A stretch of DNA of 14,268 nt from UBA6109 sp964506465 (GCA_964506465.1 CAZDLM010000070.1:1-14268), one strand, 5' to 3'. Positions 1 through 6,346 are shown, counted from the stretch's first letter. Made by a program: numbers and translations. The notes: generated from the letters alone by a model not told the origin.

Positions 1-471
1 TTGCCCTGGAGGCTGCCGCGCACCGTTCCCTGGCGATATTCATAAACGCCCTTTGCCGCCGCCCCGTCGAAACCGATCCGCATGCGGCCGAAGGTCGTCG
101 AATACTCGCGGATATCCGCGCTGCCCCGCATTTCCTGCTCCATCGCCGGGTGAAAAGGAGAGGGCGGAGGAGGAAGGTTCGGGGATGCAACGGCCCCGAC
201 CGCCGGCGGTCCGCTCCGGCCGAGAACGAGCTGCCCCTTCCACGCGTTGTAGCCCGGCGTCCAGTGGCCCTGGAAACTGGTGAAGTCCGCCGAGAAGGTG
301 AAGCTGAAGCTGCCGGAGGCGGCGCCTTCCCTCCAGGTGCCCGAGAGGACGTTGCCCTGAAGGCTTCCGTGGACCGACCCCTGCCGGTATTCGTAGACGC
401 CCTTCGCCGTCGTTCCCTCAAAACCGATCCGCATGCGGCCGAAGGTTGTCTGGTATTCGCGCACGTCCTGC
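1..471 (-). repeat. Tandem coding repeat, period 351 bp, inside the lipoprotein gene
   Basis: Bases 1-120 resemble 352-471 closely, with an exact 26-base match at 70-95 and 421-446. The offset is 351 bases, which is 117 codons, so both copies are read in the same frame. The differences are mostly synonymous or conservative, as expected for an internal domain duplication kept under selection. The second copy is cut by the window edge. Confidence 0.85.
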
Positions 472-599
472 ACGGACGCCAGTTCCTGCAGCCCCGCATC
501 GCTGAACCCGCCCGTCAGCTCGGCGCAGCCCGCGAGGGAGACGGCCGCGAGGAGAAAGGCCAGACGGAAGAAATATCGCGCAGAAGATCTCTTGTTCAT
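1..599 (-). CDS. Lipoprotein with tandem beta-rich modules (3' end cut by window edge)
   Basis: The frame is open from the ATG at 599 to the window edge, giving 199 codons without a stop. A GGGGAG Shine-Dalgarno lies about 6 bases upstream of the ATG. The N-terminus is basic, then hydrophobic, and ends in a lipobox L22-A-G-C25, so the protein is probably a secreted lipoprotein. Residues about 46-82 (VREY..TFGRMRIGF..GVYEYRQG) recur 117 residues later at 163-199, with 30 of 37 positions identical. Between the copies lies a GTW / FSFTFS / GHW series of short beta-strand-like segments and a proline-rich linker (about 142-148). This TFGxM...GxYEY...GTW...F.FTFS style is familiar from uncharacterised exported bacterial proteins; I know no function. 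The missing C-terminus may hold the rest of module 2 and more copies. An intrinsic terminator separates it from the upstream cluster, so it probably has its own promoter. Confidence 0.85.
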   Translation of the reverse strand, partial: MNKRSSARYFFRLAFLLAAVSLAGCAELTGGFSDAGLQELASVQDVREYQTTFGRMRIGFEGTTAKGVYEYRQGSVHGSLQGNVLSGTWREGAASGSFSFTFSADFTSFQGHWTPGYNAWKGQLVLGRSGPPAVGAVASPNLPPPPSPFHPAMEQEMRGSADIREYSTTFGRMRIGFDGAAAKGVYEYRQGTVRGSLQG

Positions 600-647
600 A
601 GACGCTCCCCATCCCTTGCCCATGCATTTCTATCCGGGACGGGATGA

Positions 648-676
648 TCGTTACCGTATCGGATCAGCCTTGTCAA
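648..676 (-). promoter_or_regulatory. Possible sigma-70 promoter for the lipoprotein gene
   Basis: On the minus strand a perfect TTGACA (676-671) is followed after 17 bases by TAACGA (653-648), a poor -10 box. It lies about 50 bases upstream of the lipoprotein ATG and downstream of the terminator of the previous cluster, where a promoter is needed. A second TTGACA at 734-729 has no better -10 partner. The call is tentative because of the weak -10. Confidence 0.35.
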
Positions 677-864
677 CGCGTTCGCCGCGACGGCATTTTC
701 CGCTGCTGGAATATTTCCCGTGTTCGGCTGTCAAGTCCGGTACGATGCGTTTTCCTGCTGAGGAGGGAGCCCGGCTGCGGGGGAGCCGATCCGACGCCCC
801 GGTGAAGGGTCTCGTCAACATCGCCGCGGGGCCGGGCCCTGAAAGGCGGGAAGCGGTTTCGCCG

Positions 865-900
865 AAAAATTCCCTTCCGTCTAAAACGGAACGACGGAAG
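865..900 (-). terminator. Rho-independent terminator of the 911-2473 cluster
   Basis: Read on the minus strand, CTTCCGTC (900-893) and GACGGAAG (881-874) form a perfect 8-bp stem around an 11-base loop. The stem is followed by GGGAA and five T residues (869-865). It begins 11 bases after the stop codon of the small membrane protein gene at 911. There is no T tract on the plus-strand side, so it works in one direction only. Confidence 0.8.
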
Positions 901-910
901 AGGACCGGCG

Positions 911-1075
911 CTATCTGGAGATTCTTCGGGACATGAACAGGCCGGCGAAAACAAAGAAACCGACGACCATGAATAGAAACAGCACACCGTACTGATACAG
1001 TTGCTCCAGGCCGTTGTACCAGGCCATGATCCGCTCAAAATACTGGCCGTACAGTTCCTTCACGGTTTCCATCAT
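911..1075 (-). CDS. Small single-span membrane protein (54 aa)
   Basis: The chosen start is the first of two adjacent ATG codons (1075); AAGGAA lies about 6 bases upstream. The frame stays open further upstream, but that stretch lacks a ribosome-binding site and is Ala/Thr/Lys-rich. Residues about 3-25 form a Tyr-rich amphipathic segment, residues about 27-48 are one strongly hydrophobic helix (VLFLFMVVGFFVFAGLF), and the tail is basic (SRRISR), which favours a cytoplasmic C-terminus. I do not recognise the family. It is the last gene of the cluster: the previous gene ends 61 bases upstream and the intrinsic terminator follows directly. It could be a small membrane regulator or an envelope-stress peptide, but nothing in the sequence decides this. 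Confidence 0.75.
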   Translation of the reverse strand: MMETVKELYGQYFERIMAWYNGLEQLYQYGVLFLFMVVGFFVFAGLFMSRRISR

Positions 1076-1136
1076 CGAATGTTCCTTTCTGTGCACTTGC
1101 TTTCCGCGGTCATCCGCGCCGCGACCTGTACAGTCC

Positions 1137-1553
1137 TTACCTGCCGTGCCGGCCGTCCCTGTCGCGGCCTCCGTCTTCGCCGCGGCCGCGGTCATGTCCC
1201 CCGGCGCGCCTTTCGTGCTGCTCCCGGTACTGCGGAACGTAGACGTCGTTGTACCACCTGTTCTTCACGAAATAGACGGGCCTGCCGCAGGCATCGTACT
1301 TGTGGCAGTGCTTGCGCCAATTCTTCGCATGGCCGGGAGGAACGTGCAGGTAGACCGGTTCTTCCACGACCGTGGCATGCGGCGGCAGAACCACAACAGG
1401 CCTTCGATAGATGACCTGCGGCGGAGGGAAGTCGCCGATGTCGATGCGGCCGTAAAAGCCCGGTTGGCCCACGCTGATGGATACGCCCACGTCGGCGGCC
1501 TGCGCCGCGGCGGCGGTCATGATGACGGCCAGGGCGATCAGAAAACGTTTCAT
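1137..1553 (-). CDS. Small exported protein with Cys pair and basic Gly/Arg/His/Asp tail (138 aa)
   Basis: The start at 1553 is supported by a classic signal peptide (MKRFLIALAVIMTAAAAQAA, cleavage likely after residue 19 or 20) and by the purine-rich GGAAGGAGCAGGAGG before the ATG. The mature part begins with VGVSISVGQPGFYGRIDIGDFPPP and a proline-rich stretch. A conserved-looking block follows, PVYLHVPPGHAKNWRKHC..YDACGRPVYFV (about 66-96), with Cys83 and Cys89 able to form a disulfide. The end is low-complexity G/R/H/D. I recall closely similar hypothetical proteins in betaproteobacteria; their role is unknown to me. The ATG overlaps the stop of the upstream receiver gene by four bases (ATGA), so the two are probably translationally coupled. 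Periplasmic location is inferred. Confidence 0.85.
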   Translation of the reverse strand: MKRFLIALAVIMTAAAAQAADVGVSISVGQPGFYGRIDIGDFPPPQVIYRRPVVVLPPHATVVEEPVYLHVPPGHAKNWRKHCHKYDACGRPVYFVKNRWYNDVYVPQYREQHERRAGGHDRGRGEDGGRDRDGRHGR

Positions 1554-2089
1554 CCTCCTGCTCCTTCCGTTGCAAGTTGCCAATCCCCGTGCGCGTCGTT
1601 CCGGTCGATCTGAACGCGGTTCGGCCGAAGCAAAGGCCGCACGGAGGGCGTCGGTAGACAACGGCCCTCCCGGTAAAGATGAGCCGGCGTGCGAAGATGG
1701 CCGGGGTCGTTGATGACGGACCGCCCTCCCGCGTCAGGCGGAAGAGAAGATCTCTTTTTGACGATTTCTTCGATTCTGCAGATATCGAAGGGTTTGGAAA
1801 AGCAGATGTCGGCGCCCGCGGCCTTGAGCCCCTTCAGGGCGCTGAAAGAACCGCTCAAGCCGATGACGTACGTGGAGGAGAAGCGGGATTTCAGGAATTT
1901 GCACAGTTCCATCCCGTTCATCCCGGGCATTTCGGCGTCGGTAATCACAACGTCGTAGAAGTTGTTTCGCAACAGCTCCACGGCTTCCCCGCCGTTCAGC
2001 GCCTTGTCTATTTCGTGGCCCGACAGCTCGAGATAAGCAGCCAGAATGTTCACGATTTCCGCGTAATCATCGACGACCAGCAGCTTCAT
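1550..2089 (-). CDS. Single-domain response regulator (CheY-like receiver) with unusual C-terminal tail
   Basis: The start at 2089 has GGAGG about 8 bases upstream. Residues 1-115 are a full receiver domain: acidic pocket D7/D8, phospho-acceptor D51 in VVITDAEMPGMNG, hydroxyl residue S79 in GLSGS, and the invariant Lys99 in SKPFD. No DNA-binding or enzymatic output domain follows. From about residue 116 to 179 the frame continues as an Arg/Pro-rich tail (RTPAHLYREG...) with no recognisable domain; it looks like read-through of once non-coding DNA or a lost earlier stop. The stop overlaps the next ATG by four bases, which argues that the long form is really translated. It lies between two exported-protein genes, so it may pass on or buffer a phosphoryl signal, perhaps from the nearby GlrK-like kinase. 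That link is inference. Confidence 0.9.
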   Translation of the reverse strand: MKLLVVDDYAEIVNILAAYLELSGHEIDKALNGGEAVELLRNNFYDVVITDAEMPGMNGMELCKFLKSRFSSTYVIGLSGSFSALKGLKAAGADICFSKPFDICRIEEIVKKRSSLPPDAGGRSVINDPGHLRTPAHLYREGRCLPTPSVRPLLRPNRVQIDRNDAHGDWQLATEGAGG

Positions 2090-2134
2090 GACGGGACCTC
2101 CGCCTTCCTTGCATGTCTTCAGGCCTGACGGCTT

Positions 2135-2473
2135 CTATTGCACTCCGTTGGGGAGCGACGTAACCCCCTGATCTGTTTCCACAATGAATTCTTTCTGGTT
2201 CGCCGGAGACATCTTGATGAATTTGTAGGGGATGGCGACAGGTTCTCTTCCCGTAGCGATGGTCCGATAGGTCAGTATCCAGGTGAAACCTGTCGTCGTG
2301 TCCAGCAGGTATGCCTTGTCATTAACGGCAACGACTTGATATCTCGGCAATTTTTCTGCTGCAGACGATACGCCGGTGACGAAGAAAATCGCCGCGACGA
2401 CCAGTACGGCTACGAGGAGCCTGGGCAACCGATATTGATTCCCGCGATTCCCAGGCCTTGGACGACTCCGCAT
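2135..2473 (-). CDS. Small exported or membrane-anchored protein (112 aa)
   Basis: The ATG at 2473 is preceded by GGGAGG about 8 bases away. The first 16 residues are Arg-rich, then one hydrophobic segment (about 17-37, LPRLLVAVLVVAAIFFVTGV) is followed by SSAAEKL, which reads as a signal peptide or single anchor. The rest is a small beta-rich domain (RYQVVAVNDKAYLLDTTTGFTWILTYR) of a type common in small uncharacterised exported proteins; no function is known to me. It is the first gene after the sigma-54-type promoter at 2516-2531 and is followed after 45 bases by the receiver gene, so it probably heads the 2473-911 cluster. The domain lies outside the cytoplasm if the hydrophobic segment acts as a signal. 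Confidence 0.8.
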   Translation of the reverse strand: MRSRPRPGNRGNQYRLPRLLVAVLVVAAIFFVTGVSSAAEKLPRYQVVAVNDKAYLLDTTTGFTWILTYRTIATGREPVAIPYKFIKMSPANQKEFIVETDQGVTSLPNGVQ

Positions 2474-2515
2474 GTTTCAAGCCTCCCTGACGTCGATCTC
2501 ACTCGCAGATGTGAA

Positions 2516-2531
2516 GGCAAGGCATGTGCCA
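2516..2531 (-). promoter_or_regulatory. Sigma-54 (-24/-12) promoter
   Basis: The minus strand reads TGGCACATGCCTTGCC. Against the known consensus TGGCACG-N4-TTGCW it matches every fixed base except the G after CAC and the final W, with the essential GG-N10-GC spacing. The predicted transcription start is near 2505, giving a leader of about 30 bases before the ATG at 2473. The gene for a sigma-54 activator (2704-4062) ends only about 170 bases away. Upstream DNA at 2628-2650 contains a TGTC half-site and two AGACG copies that could be part of an enhancer, but no perfect TGTC-N10-GACA site, the motif known for enterobacterial GlrR, is present. Confidence 0.7.
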
Positions 2532-2703
2532 TGAGATCAAACGCAGAGATAACTTATCGATCTAATTTATGTTTTTTCTTACAGGCCTCGGCGCCAGGCG
2601 GCCGCTGCAAAGAAAATGTGTATGGATTGTCATACAGACGGAAAGACGTCTACAGAGGCAAGGCACTGTTAATGCAGCAGATATTCAGTGGATGATTTTT
2701 CCT

Positions 2704-4062
2704 TCAGTCCTGCCGGAACTCCGGCGGATTCAGATGGTATTTCTCCAGCAGGGCATACAGATCGGCCCGGTACTTTCCGGCCAGTTTGGCTGCCTGGCTG
2801 ACATTGCCCCGGGTGATCTTCATCAGTTCAATAAGATAGTTGCGCTCGAAATCCTGTTTGGATTCTCGAAATGACCGGAATGTGCCTTCATCCGTTTTCC
2901 CGTTCCCGACGATCAGCATGTCGTCCTGAATCACTTCGCCTCTGGCCATTACGGCGGCGCATTCGATCGCATTCTCCAATTCCCGGACATTGCCCGGCCA
3001 GGAATAGGTCATGATCTTTTTCAGCGCCTGCGGAGTAATATCCCTGATCTTCTTATTCACCTTCGCCGACGTCTTTTCCAGAAAATGTTCGACTAGGAGA
3101 GGAATATCCTCTTTGCGCTCCCGCAAAGGGGGCATCCAGATGGGAATCACGCGAATCCTGTACAGAAGGTCCCTGCGGAAACGGCCTTCCTCCACTTCCT
3201 TTTCAATATCCTTGTTGGAGGCCGAAATGATGCGAATGTCCACCTTGACCGTTTTTTGAGCTCCGAGCGGATAGAATTCCCGGTCTTCAATGGCCTTCAG
3301 GAGTTTGCCCTGCATGGGCGGGGGAATCTCCGATATTTCATCGAGAAAAATCGTCCCCCCGTCGGCCTGCAGGAAGAATCCCTTCTTGTTGCTCGTGGCG
3401 CCGGTGAAGGCGCCCTTTTCGAAGCCGAAAAGCTCGCTTTCGAGCAGGGTCTCCGGAATCGCGGCGCAATTGAGGGAAACAAAAGGCCGGTCCTTTCTGC
3501 CGCTCAGTTCGTGCACTGCGCGGGCAATCATCCCCTTTCCCGTCCCGCTTTCGCCGCCGATAAAGACATTCGAATCGGACTGCGACGCCAGCACCGCCAA
3601 ATCAAGGACCTTCTTCATCACTTCGCTGCGGCCGATGATATTCTGGATGCCGTGATCCTGATGGAGGATGCTCCGGAGTCTCTTGACTTCCCGGGAAAGA
3701 TTCGACTTCTCAATGCCGTTCTTGATCTGCAGAAGAAGCTCCCGATGATCGAAGGGTTTGGTCAAATAGACGTAAGCCCCCTCCTTCATTGCCTCGACCG
3801 CGCTTTCAATCGTGCCGTAGGCGGTCAGGATGATGACGGGAAGGTCGCGGTCCACTTCACGAATGCTCTTCATGAGCTCAATGCCGCTGCCTCCGGAAAA
3901 TTTCATATCGAGAACGGCCAGTTCGTATTCGTTGTTCATCACCAGATCTTTTGCCGCAGAAATATCGGACGCGGTCTCGACCTGATACCCCTCGGATTCA
4001 AGACGCATCTTCAGCACCTTCAAAATGTTCAAATCATCATCGACAACCAGGAGCCTGTCCAT
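2704..4062 (-). CDS. glrR: Sigma-54-dependent response regulator, GlrR/QseF-like
   Basis: This 452-residue protein has three domains. The receiver (1-120) has D8/D9, phospho-acceptor D52, T80 and K102. The AAA+ sigma-54 activator domain (about 140-375) has Walker A GESGTGKG (170-177), the sigma-54 contact loop GAFTGA (217-222), Walker B GGTIFLDEI (235-243) and arginine-finger region FRRDLLYRI (295-303). The C-terminal Fis-type helix-turn-helix (GNVSQAAKLAG.. 419-439) ends in YHLNPPEF, strongly like enterobacterial GlrR (GNVTxAAR...RHELD). The start at 4062 is chosen because MDRLLVVDDD begins the receiver and AGAGG lies 6 bases upstream; the frame is open for 56 more codons but these match nothing. 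It is expected to be phosphorylated by the kinase encoded upstream and to activate sigma-54 promoters such as the one at 2516-2531. Walker A ends in G where E is usual, a minor deviation. Confidence 0.93.
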   Translation of the reverse strand: MDRLLVVDDDLNILKVLKMRLESEGYQVETASDISAAKDLVMNNEYELAVLDMKFSGGSGIELMKSIREVDRDLPVIILTAYGTIESAVEAMKEGAYVYLTKPFDHRELLLQIKNGIEKSNLSREVKRLRSILHQDHGIQNIIGRSEVMKKVLDLAVLASQSDSNVFIGGESGTGKGMIARAVHELSGRKDRPFVSLNCAAIPETLLESELFGFEKGAFTGATSNKKGFFLQADGGTIFLDEISEIPPPMQGKLLKAIEDREFYPLGAQKTVKVDIRIISASNKDIEKEVEEGRFRRDLLYRIRVIPIWMPPLRERKEDIPLLVEHFLEKTSAKVNKKIRDITPQALKKIMTYSWPGNVRELENAIECAAVMARGEVIQDDMLIVGNGKTDEGTFRSFRESKQDFERNYLIELMKITRGNVSQAAKLAGKYRADLYALLEKYHLNPPEFRQD

Positions 4063-4235
4063 CACCGACCTCTTTAATCCGCTCTTTCGTTGAAGCTCTC
4101 CGGAGCAAGCTCCGGAGACTCTTCGATCCCCAGGGAAGGGATCTTGGACATCATTCGCTCGCTTACCCTGCGGCAAGCCGCGGGGAATGCGCTCGCCGCC
4201 GGGTTCATTTCGCCTGTCTCCGACCGGCAATAAAT
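4063..4235 (-). other. Structured leader between the lipoprotein and regulator genes, two CUUG-loop hairpins
   Basis: Within this 173-base non-coding gap the minus-strand RNA can form two strong hairpins. One is at 4118-4097: an 8-bp stem CTCCGGAG/CTCCGGAG plus one A-T pair, with GAAG/CTTC able to extend it. The other is at 4185-4166: an 8-bp stem CCCCGCGG/CCGCAGGG containing one G-U pair. Both close on G(CUUG)C, a tetraloop known to be unusually stable. Neither is followed by a T tract, so they are not intrinsic terminators. They could set relative expression or stability of the regulator message, or be copies of a dispersed palindromic repeat. Confidence 0.6.
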
Positions 4236-4899
4236 TTAAGGCCGTCTTTTCTTTTTTTGCTTCAGACGCATATCGACTTCCTTCATGCGCTCCAACTTCT
4301 TTTCCATGTTCCCCACTTCCTGTTCGAGCTCATTCAACTGATGCTCGAGTTTGTCTATCTGCTTGTTTTGCGCACCCATCTTTTTATCCCGGCCCGAAAT
4401 CTCGTCGACCAGAGAAATCATCTTCTGTTCCAGCTCGTCGATCTGTTTTCGTTGCCTGCCCCCCTCTTCATCCCTGGTCAAGACCTCAGCGATAAGAGAA
4501 GCCAATACGGCGCCGTCCCGCCCGTACCGGCTCAGCGGATAATTGTTCAGAAGCCGCTGGAAGGCTTCCAGGGCCTTCCGATAGTCCTTGCGCTGATTGC
4601 GCGGCAACACCTGAATCATGCCGATCTGAAAAAGGGCGGCATCGCCGAGCGAAGGGTGCTGCGCGAGAATCTGCTCATACTTGCCCGCCGCCGCGTCGTA
4701 GCGCAGGGTGGTTTCTCCCGGCGGAAGCTGCCGGGTCGTAGTCTCCCTGTCTCGCAAAATCTTCCGCCTGCTCAAAATCCGATTTCGTGGTCAGTTCTTC
4801 ATAGAAGTGCGCGCATCCGGACAATAGAACCGGAGCTAGGACGAAACAGGCAAGGAGAAGGTGAAAGTGCTCCCCTCTCCTTTTCTGCTTTTTACCCAT
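4236..4899 (-). pseudogene. qseG: QseG-like lipoprotein gene (TPR plus coiled coil), frameshifted by a 40-bp insertion
   Basis: The start at 4899 has GGAGG about 7 bases upstream and a lipobox L26-S-G-C29. The first frame (MGKKQKRRGE...ARQGDYD) runs to residue 55, then soon meets a stop at 4675. The continuation lies in another frame down to 4236: DAAAGKYEQILAQ, GDAALFQIGM and RKALEAFQRLL are TPR-like repeats, followed by a long Lys/Glu/Gln coiled coil (about 130-200). Removing one 40-bp unit at 4695-4740 joins the frames exactly as GDYDAAAGKYEQIL and gives 207 residues. As read, only a 74-residue product is made. The ATG lies 64 bases inside the kinase gene. In Enterobacteria the lipoprotein QseG sits between the kinase and regulator genes and controls kinase signalling; position and architecture (lipoprotein, C-terminal coiled coil) agree, though sequence kinship to E. 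coli QseG is not evident. The break could also be an assembly error. Confidence 0.75.
4695..4740 (-). repeat. 40-bp insertion with 6-bp direct repeats and internal palindrome
   Basis: GTCGTA (TACGAC on the coding strand) occurs at 4695-4700 and 4735-4740, exactly 40 bases apart. The DNA between them contains a perfect 6-bp inverted repeat CCCGGC/GCCGGG around a 7-base loop (4717-4735 region). 40 is not a multiple of 3, so the unit shifts the frame. The direct repeats resemble a target-site duplication or a slippage junction. Confidence 0.6.
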
Positions 4900-6275
4900 A
4901 TCTCGCCTCCGTGCGTGTTGACGATATGTCGAACGATCGCCAGTCCCAGGCCGGTGCCCATTATGGCCCCCCTGCGGTCGTCGACGCGCTTGAACTTGTC
5001 GAATACCTGCTGCAATCCTTCTTCGGGTATGCCCATGCCGTTATCCGTCACGGATATTTCCACTGCGCCCTTGTTGCCGTCGTGAGCGGCGGAAACGGTG
5101 ACGGTTCCCCCTTCCTGCGTGTACTTCCAGGCGTTGCTCAACAGATTCTCCAGAACATCTTCAATCCTTTCCATATCCATCCGCAAGGGCGGGATGCTCC
5201 GGGGCATTTCGCGAATGACGTTGATCTTCTTTTTTTGGAACAGCGGCGACAGCTTCCCAATGCTCTTTTCTATCACGGGACCGATGTCGGCTCTGGTGAA
5301 GGAAAAATCCATCTTCCCGGCTTCCATGCGCGAGAAGTCCAGGATCCGGTTGACCGAGGCGATCAGCCGGTCACATTCTTCCTTGACCACCCGGAACAAT
5401 TCGTCCTGCTTTTCCGGAAGACGGGAGAACACGCCTTGCTGGAGCATGGATGACGCCTCCTTGATAACCGTCAGCGGCGTGCGCAACGCATGGGACAGAT
5501 GGCTGACATAGTCAATCTTCATCTGATCCAGTTCCTTCAGACGGTCGCACATCGCATTGAATGCACCCGCCAGTTCTCCGATTTCGGGCGGGGAGGAGAT
5601 CCGCAGGGCCTCTTCGAATCTTCCGCAGGCGACTTCTTTCGTCCGTTCTCTGAGCAGCTTGATCGGTCGATTGATCTTCCGGGCATTGATGAAAGTGATC
5701 ACGAGAACGAGAAGAACCACGACCATAACCGAAACGATGCTGACCTCGGCAATCCGGGCAGCCATCTCCCTGGACTGCCCCAGCTTCCGATCCCTGTCTT
5801 CCGTGGAAATCCTCGAAAGATTCCGCAGAGCCTGATCCATGTTCCCGGAAATTTCCTCCCTTTGGCTGACATAGGACCGGCGGCGGCCGGCGGACGTCTT
5901 TCGTGACTGCAGCAATGCGTCATATTGGCCGGAGAATTTCTCGATGTCCGCCAGCAGGCCGTCCTTGGTTTCCGCATCGGCCAGACCGGACATTTCTTTT
6001 ACCTTTTGCCTGAAATCATTTCTGATCTGACCGAACTGCCGGAAGTAGTCCGGGTCTCCGGAGATGAGATACTTGTCGTCAGAGGCGTTCATGCCGTCGA
6101 GATCATCCAGCGCATCCTCAGCAACCCTGATGATGCGCGAATCATGCTGCACCGCGGACTCGATGAGAACATTCAGATCATTCAGAGAAGCGATCGTATA
6201 GGCGCTGATAAGACCGACGAGAAGGATAATCAGGAAATTGCTGATGATCAGTCTGTTGAAAATTGTCAGTTTCAG
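4836..6275 (-). CDS. glrK: Membrane sensor histidine kinase, GlrK/QseE-like, probable CTG start
   Basis: In this 479-residue reading the order is TM1 (about 9-28), a helical sensor region of about 150 residues, TM2 (about 179-198), HAMP (199-252), HisKA with phospho-acceptor H262 (SHLSHALRTPLT), and HATPase: N-box NLLSNAWKYT (around 377-386), G1 DNGMGIP (411-417), F-box VFDKFKRV, G2 GTGLGLAIV (440-448). The start is set at a CTG at 6275: CTG-AAA-CTG gives MKLTIFNRLI, the usual beginning of this family, with GGGGGA 6 bases upstream. No ATG, GTG or TTG lies between it and the in-frame TAA upstream; the first conventional start, GTG at 6152, would delete TM1. The residue after H262 is Ala, where the family has Glu or Asp. 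It autophosphorylates at the inner membrane and should signal to the GlrR-like regulator two genes downstream. Its 3' end overlaps the lipoprotein gene by 64 bases. Confidence 0.88.
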   Translation of the reverse strand: MKLTIFNRLIISNFLIILLVGLISAYTIASLNDLNVLIESAVQHDSRIIRVAEDALDDLDGMNASDDKYLISGDPDYFRQFGQIRNDFRQKVKEMSGLADAETKDGLLADIEKFSGQYDALLQSRKTSAGRRRSYVSQREEISGNMDQALRNLSRISTEDRDRKLGQSREMAARIAEVSIVSVMVVVLLVLVITFINARKINRPIKLLRERTKEVACGRFEEALRISSPPEIGELAGAFNAMCDRLKELDQMKIDYVSHLSHALRTPLTVIKEASSMLQQGVFSRLPEKQDELFRVVKEECDRLIASVNRILDFSRMEAGKMDFSFTRADIGPVIEKSIGKLSPLFQKKKINVIREMPRSIPPLRMDMERIEDVLENLLSNAWKYTQEGGTVTVSAAHDGNKGAVEISVTDNGMGIPEEGLQQVFDKFKRVDDRRGAIMGTGLGLAIVRHIVNTHGGEIWVKSRKGEGSTFTFSLPVSS

Positions 6276-6333
6276 CTTCCGTCCCCCGCGGCATTGGATT
6301 TAAGGCAGGCATCGGCATCCCGGAGCAGGTCAT

Positions 6334-6346
6334 GAGGCAATGCCTC
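6334..6346. promoter_or_regulatory. Interrupted palindrome in the kinase leader
   Basis: GAGGCAATGCCTC has 6-base arms that are exact reverse complements around one A. It lies between the predicted transcription start and the kinase gene. CCCGG (6320-6324) and CCGGG (6347-6351) flank it and could form an outer stem. It may be an operator or an RNA hairpin; no regulator can be assigned. Confidence 0.35.

Larger units (their letters stand above)
600..910. other. Intergenic stretch of 311 bases
   Basis: No supported gene lies here; open frames on either strand have no ribosome-binding site or recognisable domain. It holds an intrinsic terminator for the upstream minus-strand cluster at 865-900 and TTGACA-like hexamers on the minus strand at 671-676 and 729-734. 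These could drive the lipoprotein gene that starts at 599. Confidence 0.6.

Noticed and set aside
150..936. Plus-strand open frames at 150-647 and 433-936
   Set aside because: Antisense to the lipoprotein gene and its upstream gap; no ribosome-binding site, no domain.
2512..2665. 10-base direct repeat AGGCAAGGCA at 2515-2524 and 2656-2665
   Set aside because: Short, no further similarity around it, and one copy is part of the sigma-54 promoter; probably chance.
4063..4230. 56-codon N-terminal extension of the response regulator
   Set aside because: No start signal, covers the two hairpins, and the receiver domain begins properly at 4062 with a good ribosome-binding site.
3951..5453. 500-codon open frame on the plus strand
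   Set aside because: It is antisense to the lipoprotein and kinase genes, whose domains are unmistakable; no ribosome-binding site or recognisable domain.
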